NCBI GenBank assembly: GCA_029255685.2
Contig: CM055313.2
Location: forward strand, 72,208,641-72,272,640
Direction: 5' to 3'
DNA length: 64,000 nt
Source: Silene conica
Lineage: Eukaryota; Streptophyta; Magnoliopsida; Caryophyllales; Caryophyllaceae
This document shows positions 57,279-64,000 of the stretch, piece after piece (position 1 is the first letter of the stretch; every line of letters starts with the position of its first letter). Below the pieces are notes generated by a model. It was not told where the DNA came from and ran no database searches. It worked only from the letters and a program-made list of their open reading frames with translations. The position numbers and the translations under genes are program-made.

Positions 57279-58899
57279 TATATGATTATTACCAAGTAAC
57301 AACTCAATTGAAATATCATCTTTGTCATGATTCCCCGTTTACCTGTTTTTTGATATCTCACTCATTTGTTTTCTTTTTAATATTTTAAAAGCCTTTACTG
57401 ATTAATTTAATTATTTAATTGTATAATTATCTATTTGCCACCCAATACTAAAACTCACAAATGTAGTCATTTTTCTTTTCCTTATACTTCAAACTAAAAG
57501 CAAAGATAATTAAGTGAGAGATGAATAGTTTTTTCAAATAAAAGAATGTAAAAATATTGAATTGATGAGCTTTGATTATGCCCATTTACAAGTGACACTT
57601 GTATTTATTTGATTTTTTATAATACAAAATGGGAATGAAAGTCAACTGATACGATGGAGTGATAGTCAGATGGAGTAGAGAGTGGTGGAGTGGTGTGGGG
57701 TTGAAAAATGCAATAAGCAGCAGCAAGCATGGTAACACGGGATATCCGCGTTTTGGCGTAGTAACTACTAACTAGTACGTTTACTCCTTGAGTTGATTGT
57801 AAAGGTGTGCAATGCAAAATTAATTAGTGGCTGACCAATTTTAACAAAATTAACCCAAATTTGGTGCGATGCGATTTCAGAATATGCGACCTTAACTAAT
57901 TCACCACTTTAATCAATGAGCATTAATTCTTTTTTGGTTTTTTTTACGAAATTATTTTTTCACATACGGATTTTACTTTCTCCTATATATTTTTTCATTA
58001 ACTTTCCGCATTATATCCTTTTTTCTTAACCTAATTTCCAAAACCTAATTTAATTGCTCAACTGATTCCAATAAAATTGATCTTAATTGACTAAGAAGTA
58101 ATTCATTTGTTTAAACAACAGATTTGTCGAGTCGTAACGAAAGATTAACGTTCCAGTAAGCTATTCTTTTGGATTAGCATTTTGAAGAACTCCAATAATA
58201 GTTATGCGAAACTCTTTATGATTTTAAGATCTACTACTGAGTTCTGAAGTATGATGTTGTCTGACATTTTTTTTTTCTGGTGATCAGACGTGGGTAAATT
58301 TTTTTTTTTTTTGGTGATCTGACATTATACATAAGAAAAGTGTGCTCAATCATTACCAAACTTTTGAAGTATGAATTTAATGTCTAAACTCTCGACTACT
58401 GGGCTCATCTTTTCTTTAAAATTAGAGAGTTGGAAGAGTTCAAGTCATCTCTAACAATTATATTTTCATTATCGTTGTTATTAATAAGTAATTTATTCAT
58501 TTTTATCAATTGTTAATATTTTTGGTTGCAATTTTCAGAAATTATTAAGAATTTTTTCTTTGTTGTTAATTACGATTGTTAAAATTAGGGTTTTTAAGAC
58601 TATTGTTGTTGGGGATGATGGACTGATGGTGGTGCTTAGTAGGTCTGTTGGTTAGCCGACAAAGTGTGGATGCAAGTCGGAAGTCTAGGTGGTAGATGGT
58701 TGTGCTGGTGGCTGGGAAGGAGGGGAGCGGATGGTTGTTGGTGGTTGAATGAGTGAGTTGAGTTGCATTGAGTTTGAGGGAGAAATGAGAAAATATGACA
58801 AGGGTAAAATCGTAAAAAAAAGTATGTGAAAGAGTAAAATTCGTATGTGAAAAAGCACGACCCTTTTTTTTAAGCTGTCTACCCTAGGAGAGAGTAAGT
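57279..58899 (+). other. Intergenic, nothing recognised
   Basis: AT-rich. A stretch at 58600-58760 with TGGTTG and GGTGG words is low-complexity. No gene supported. Confidence 0.5.
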
Positions 58900-59509
58900 G
58901 AGAAATCTCAATAAAGTACCTGGAAAATTTTCTCGCCGGCGACTACTTCGGTTGCCTCTCTAGGTCGCCGGCGAGACTACTCTACTCCACTGCTCCGCTT
59001 CTCCGCCACATTCTTTTCTCTACCCATTACAATCTTACTTTTTCTTCATCATCGGGGTGGTTTCTCGTTGTTTTTTGATCGATCGTGATCGTTTCTCTCC
59101 TACTGTATAGGTTTCATCTTCTACAATGTTGTTGATGCGTTTTATCGTATTTTTATTGCTAATATAGGATGATCAATTGTTGTTTTCGACGATCATCGTT
59201 TGTTCTAGGTGTTGATTACTTCTTGTGTTGAGGGTTTTGCTTAATATGTGTTGGGTTATTGCTTAATAAGTCTATTGTTGTTCTCAATTTGTTTTTAATA
59301 ACTGCTGGGTATTTGACCTTTGAAAACTTTGCTCCGTTGTCGATCTTTTCTACTTTTTTGGGTTTAATCCGTGCTGGTTTTCCACATTTTTTGGGTTTTG
59401 TAATTATGTCTTCCTCTACCGTTCATCGTAAATTTCTCGAAACTTTTACGTGTGCCCATGTTAGTGATGGGTTTATGGAGAATGATGGGGAAAAATGTTA
59501 GGCTATTTT
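58900..59509 (+). other. Possible 5' leader of the TPR fragment
   Basis: More GC-rich than its surroundings near 58935-58985, with a near-palindrome TCGCCGGCGACTAC ... GTCGCCGGCGAGA, then CT-rich DNA. A short frame (59409-59501, MSSSTVHRKFLETFT to GEKC) precedes the TPR frame and could be a displaced exon; I have no family match. Confidence 0.3.
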
Positions 59510-59969
59510 ATGAAAATGCAGGGGTCAACTTTGTCAGCATTATCTGAGGTAAGACTACTTAAAGATAGGGGAAACATTCTTTTTAGCCAAAATTATTTCG
59601 ATAGGGCGGCAGCGTGTTACGATGAAGCTTGTAAACTTTTTAGTTTGAGCTTGGAAACTTTTGGAGGTGAGGATATTCAATCTTTATCTGGCCTTGCTGT
59701 TTCCCTTAATTCTAATCTGGCTGCATGTGCCCTGAAACTTAAGGAATATAGAGCTGCTTTGGATTTGTGTTCTATGATTTTGGACACATTTCCTCATAAT
59801 GTTAAAGCATTATTTCGTCAGGTGGTTGCTTTTATGAAATTGAAAAGGTTTAAGGAAGGTGAATTGGATTTGGTCGAGGCCTTTGGTGGTGGAACCTAAT
59901 AATAAGGATGTGCTAAGGGAATTGAATGTGGTAAAAGGTAATCTTCTCATAAAGGAAAATGGAAAAGAG
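59510..59969 (+). pseudogene. TPR-domain protein fragment
   Basis: From ATG 59510: MKMQGSTLSALSEVR, then tetratricopeptide helices (LLKDRGNILFSQNYFDRAAACYDEA, SNLAACALKLKEYRAALDLC, VKALFRQVVAFMKLKRFKEGELDL). It looks like a three-repeat TPR unit of the FKBP or Hsp90-co-chaperone kind, but I cannot name the gene. Near 59878-59886 a single-base insertion moves the frame; the other frame continues VEPNNKDVLRELN until the CACTA end at 59970. The 3' part of the gene is missing. A broken gene copy; whether it is a retrocopy is unclear. Confidence 0.65.
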
Positions 59970-60130
59970 CACTACTATAGAAATAGGCTATAACAACGAG
60001 TAAAAATCGTTGTTATATAAAACAACGGACGTTGTTAAAGCCTCCGTTGTTAAAGGTTTTAACAACGACCGTATTTATTAACAAAACCGTTGTGAAAAGT
60101 ATTAATAACAGCTAAAAACCGTTGTTATTA
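59970..60130 (+). mobile_element. CACTA left-end fragment, AACAACG type
   Basis: CACTACTATAGAAATAGGC followed by paired AACAACG / CGTTGTT motifs in both orientations (about ten). CACTA elements have such subterminal repeats. No matching right end (TAGTG) is found before the gag fragment, so it is a fragment or was cut by a later insertion. It belongs to a different family from the CACTA at 7902. Confidence 0.65.
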
Positions 60131-60882
60131 GGATCCTTCCATTATAGAATGTTATGGCAAGGAACCAAGCATTTAACCCATGGTGTGGGCATTGTCTTTG
60201 CAACTCCTTGTACCTTTCCCAAGCTTTCAAGACCTTGTTGACGAAAATCGGTGATTTGGCTCCTTAAAGTTCGAGTCTTTTCTTGTGGAAAAAACTTTTG
60301 ATAAAAAGCAAGAGCTAAGGTCTCCCAATTGGTGATCCCCTTTGCGGTACGATCAAGACTATTGATCCATAACTTCGCCTTGTCCTTCAAAGATAAAGGG
60401 AAAAGTATTTCCCTAATTTGGGCTTGTGTGACCCCCGTTTGGCGGATCATAGAGCAATAGTCCCATAAGTTTTGCACATGAAGGTTGGGATTCTCTAATG
60501 GACTTACTCCAAATTGTTTCCTCTCCACAAGGCTAATAAAAGCTGTCTTGATCTCGAAATCCGGTGCGGTAATTTGAGTGGTGGTGATACCGGATGGGAG
60601 CATAGCCACGGTAGACTTGGGAAGATCGGAAAGTTTCACCATCTTTTTGGTTGGAGGTGGTGAAATTGACGTTGATGGTCGAGGTGGTAATAAAAGTGAG
60701 CTAGAAACCTTATCCTCTTCAAATGAGTCAAGATCGTCTAAAAAAGACTTTCTTGCACTTTTGATTTGAACGGGAGATGCGACTGCCTTTACTTCTTTCC
60801 AATAACGTTGTCGTCTATGAAAGGTTTTCTCGGGCTCGGAATAAGGCGAAATCAAATCTTCACTAGGAGAATTCCTGGACAT
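60131..60882 (-). pseudogene. Athila-like gag fragment, minus strand
   Basis: Starts MSRNSPSEDLISPYSE at 60882. The LSLKDKAKLWINSL, ALAFYQKFFPQEK and ITDFRQQGLESLG stretches are the conserved retrotransposon gag core of Athila-type Gypsy. The element is broken, with about one break, and truncated at the left by the CACTA piece or its insertion. The primer-binding site (60993-61011) and LTR lie to the right, as expected for this strand. Confidence 0.8.
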
Positions 60883-60992
60883 AAGGCAACAACCTCAAGA
60901 AAGTTGTAAGTAGCGGTCTCAAGAAACAAGTGTTCCTCAAGACAAAGAAAAATAAGATAGAAATTAACAAAATTAAACGTAATAAAAACCGT

Positions 60993-61011
60993 GTCCCCTG
61001 CAGCGGCGCCA
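60993..61011 (-). other. Primer-binding site of the minus-strand Athila
   Basis: On the minus strand TGGCGCCGCTGCAGGGGAC, the usual Athila/Tat primer site, directly beside the LTR that begins near 61015. Confidence 0.85.
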
Positions 61012-61014
61012 AAA

Positions 61015-63459
61015 TTTAATAGGTTTGGTCGTACACCTATACAAAGATAAATACCCTAGACACAAATGAATGTAGTAATATGGGTCGAACACTAGGACAC
61101 GGGAATTACGTATAAAATTGTTGTAGATTAAATTATATCTATGTCGATTACGAGTTTGGTTGGTTGATTGGTTTTATGATCGTAATAATAATATTAAAAG
61201 GTAGACTAGGGAATTTGGGTCACGCATGCAAATATAAATACATATATATATATATTGTAACTTGGAAACTAGTAAATTATGTTTAATTGTTTCAAGTTCA
61301 TTAAGATACCAACCTTGCGATATCGGTATCGACCTTAGACCGGATCCTAGAAAAACTCCCGTTCGTGACTAAGTCGTCCTACTACACATGTTTAGTCTAT
61401 TCAATTTCGCACTTTTCGACATATAGAACGAATTAACATATTTAATCTAGGATTGTGTACTTAAATAAAAGATTAATAACTAAGTACAGACATGTGAGAA
61501 AACAATATAAACAAAATTACTAATATCTTAATTTATCAAATTACATATTTATATTATTGCATGGTTTCCCTAATCCCTAGATTAAGGAGAATTAGGTACT
61601 CATATTAAATTATAAATTAACAAAGACAATACTAGAAATGATAGACATAATTATATAAATAAAAGATTGTTGATTAAACATAAATCAAGTGTGTGAACTT
61701 TAATTATAAAATGAACTAAAGTGATGTAAATAAAATAACAACAATGGAATTCTAAATGCTAAACGGAAATGTAAGCTAGAATTAACAAGATATGAAATTA
61801 CCGTAATGAGAAATAAACTTGGAAATGAAGAACAAAATAACCCATAGATTGCTTGAATTATATTAAGAAGAAAAGTATCAAACGTAAACTAACACGGCTG
61901 TCGCAACCCTATCAAAAGTAAAACCAACTGGTCCCAACTAAATGCAGTAAAGCCAGTCGGGTATCGAATCCACAGGGAGAAGGGAATCCTATAAACTAAC
62001 TAAGTCTGTCAAAGTAACCATCTTTGAGGGTGTTTGTTTGATTTATATAACAATTAATAAGATAAGGGAAAGAGAAAAGAGCGAGAAAAACAACAATAAA
62101 GAGAAAGAACTGGGATTGTCGGTTCACCATGACTTTTAAGGTTGGGAATGAAACTCAAGACTATCTCAGGGTCGACTTGTGGGTAGTGAAAAGGTCCTTT
62201 CGGTCCGCTATTCTCCCGAAGACAATACTAATCTAACTTTCGCTCTAACTAGCACATCCCAAAGTTCATCACTAAACTTTCCTTTTCCAATCTTTTGATC
62301 TAGGTCAAGGGGTATCAAATCAATCAATTGAATGCGCCGACTCAAACAATCGAAAGCCATTAAATGTGATGATTACATCCAAGTCTAACCAAAGGTATTC
62401 TAATCAATTCATTGTACCTATGCCATGACTCCCCTAAATCCTAGCAAATGATCTAGCTAATAATAATCAAAGTACCAATGAAAGAAATAAGAAAAGATAA
62501 AAACAAACACACAAGAGAGAGAAGAAGAAAGTAGCAAGATTGAATTAAATAAAGATAAGAGTTGAGAATACCGAAAATCACAAGCAAGGAAGAAGAAGAT
62601 GAAAACCGATCTAGAAAGGAGCGAAGCATAGTATTCTTCTCAGAATTATGTCAAAGAGAAGTAAGAAGAAGTAGAAAGTATATTCTAAGAAGTGTCCCCT
62701 ATTCTACTGTTTTCAAGCTACTTTATAAGCCCTCAAAACTCATTAAATTGCGTGAATCTTCTATCCGGTATAGCAATTACTCGATCGAGCAACTAAATTA
62801 CTCGATCGAGTTGGAGGATGGCTCGAGCGAGCATAATAGAGTACTCGATCGAGGAAGTCTTCGGCAAAAGTTCGATCGAATAGACTGGATTCCTCGATTG
62901 AAGATCCTCTTCAGCAAAACACTCGATCGAGCTTTATGAATTACTCGATCAAATGCCTTCTTTCCTTTGGTAGCTCAATTTCGTCCTTCCCTTACTCCAA
63001 ATAGCTTTATGTATCCCAAAATATCGTGATTTCGCTCCAACTCTCTCATGTATGCTCAATGGGTCCAATAGCAGGCTGGTTTTCCGTCTTCCCGGCTTGT
63101 ATCTGTAATTAATACAAAACAATCCAAAGTAGACTATTCGGGGGACAATTGTGTCAAAAATACGAAATAAGCATGGAAATGCGTGCTAAGAAGGCCTAAA
63201 AGGTCTATATGAAATGCACGCATCATAAACAATTGAGAATTATTATGGGAGAATTATGTAAACTATGTTATGTATAATGTAAAACAGATGGAAAATAGTA
63301 TAAGAAAACTTGATGCTAAAGCCTAACAACCACCTCCTATTTATAGTAAAATAGGAGAGAAACGGAAATAACTATCAGAGGTCCAACCCTGATATCGGGG
63401 TTGCCATACCTGATCAGGGACGCAACAATTCCGCATTTCCTCTTCAATTCCTCTAATCA
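61015..63459 (-). repeat. Athila-like 5' LTR, split by a solo LTR
   Basis: Right of the primer site. It runs 61015-61889 and, after the inserted solo LTR (61890-63225, with duplication), 63231 to about 63459, where ATCA could be the minus-strand start TGAT. Contains the GGGTCGAACACTAGGACACG stretch near 61084. About 1.1 kb without the insertion. The right end is uncertain. Confidence 0.6.
61890..63225 (-). mobile_element. Solo LTR (Athila-like) inside another LTR
   Basis: 1336 bp. Minus-strand start TGATGCGTGCATTTC (63225 downward), and minus-strand end GCCGTGTTA (61890). Duplication TAAAC at 61885-61889 and 63226-63230. The GGTATCGAATCCACAGGGAG near 61960-61980 is typical of Athila LTR ends. 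It carries clustered ACTCGATCGAG motifs (62780-62950). The terminal base pair is TA instead of CA at one end. Confidence 0.75.
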
Positions 63460-63472
63460 ATGCTTGAGGGAT

Positions 63473-64000
63473 CTGATACCGTCGTTTAGTACCAAAAATA
63501 AATACCTAAGTACTACTAACATAAGTCAGCGGTAAGTAGGGTCGATCTCCACAGGGAGGCTAAGTTGCTATCTATCTGTTCAATTCGGTCTATCGGAATT
63601 GTCACAAAACTGGGGGTTTAAATTGGTTTTGAACTAAAACTAAAAAGAGGGATTAAAAGAGAGAAATTAACAAAAAGAAGTAATAAAAAGTCTAAATATA
63701 AGAGAAAATAATATGTCAGGAACCGGGTCACTGCGGTAGTTCATGCAATACAAGAATACTGGGTTAGTCAATTCTTTAATAAGGCGGGTAGCTTTATCTC
63801 GCGTTACTCAATTTGCCAAAAGGCTAAATCTTTATTGAGATGTATAGCGATTCTCTCCTTTCGGTCGCAAATCACCTAGACTCCCCTAAATAACTTTCGC
63901 CCTATTAGGTTATATCGATTGTTCTAAGCAAGCCCACTCTACCAATCTTTCGATCTAGGTAGGGTTTTACTAGTTAAACTGGTCTCATGCGTGCACTCAA
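63473..64000 (-). repeat. Partial LTR, Athila-like, runs off the window
   Basis: Begins TGATACCGTCG on the plus strand (end of a minus-strand LTR ...CGGTATCA) with TCGATCTCCACAGGGAG at about 63542, a sequence known from Athila/Tat LTR ends. The remainder is outside the window. No internal region seen. Confidence 0.55.

Noticed and set aside
62562-62939. 125-residue frame at 62.6-62.9 kb
   Set aside because: Inside a solo LTR and rich in repeated ACTCGATCGAG-derived residues; not a gene.

Overview
The window is nuclear DNA of a flowering plant, almost certainly a eudicot. It is AT-rich, spliced introns follow GT-AG, and the transposon families are plant lineages: Athila, Sirevirus and Tekay LTR elements, Cassandra and TRIM miniatures, CACTA, MULE, Helitron, Stowaway. 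Only one apparently complete host gene is present, a POLTERGEIST-like protein phosphatase 2C at 46982-49297. CG-rich palindromes in several LTRs remind me of Caryophyllales genomes, but that is recollection and not shown here.

Layout. 1-23875: 3' part of an Athila-type Ty3/Gypsy element, split by a young Sirevirus-type Copia element (3372-19864, 1482-bp LTRs that look identical, duplication CTTAT), which is itself split by a CACTA transposon (7902-12914, duplication TAC). 23876-26152: an LTR-like tail, then the end of a Tekay-like Gypsy element with its 3' LTR. 26713-37736: a 10-kb Mutator-like element (MULE) bracketed by 522-bp direct repeats. It carries a plant-mobile-domain gene, a transposase followed by an OTU-like protease region, and a small unknown ORF, with hairpin arrays inside both ends. 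A 2.4-kb solo LTR (29207-31648, duplication AATAT) sits in the mobile-domain gene.

37737-46541 is gene-poor and packed with small elements: a 354-bp MITE, two Helitrons, a 1150-bp MULE holding a GRF zinc-finger pseudogene, a 625-bp TRIM, a Tourist-like MITE, a Stowaway, and one of two copies of a CCGTCGCAAG MITE. The phosphatase gene follows. 50231-53203 holds a LINE 3' end, a Cassandra element with 5S-rRNA-like LTRs and a fold-back, and a broken MULE transposase. 53204-59500 is largely featureless apart from two MITEs. 59510-59969 is a TPR-gene fragment ending at a CACTA-type terminus. From 60131 to the window end lie minus-strand Athila-like pieces: a gag fragment, a primer-binding site, an LTR with a solo LTR inside it, and a further partial LTR.

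How it fits together: the window records repeated insertion of transposons into transposons near one conserved signalling gene. Exact target-site duplications date the nestings relative to one another. The least ordinary unit is the MULE with mobile-domain and OTU modules, its hairpin arrays and its long flanking repeats.
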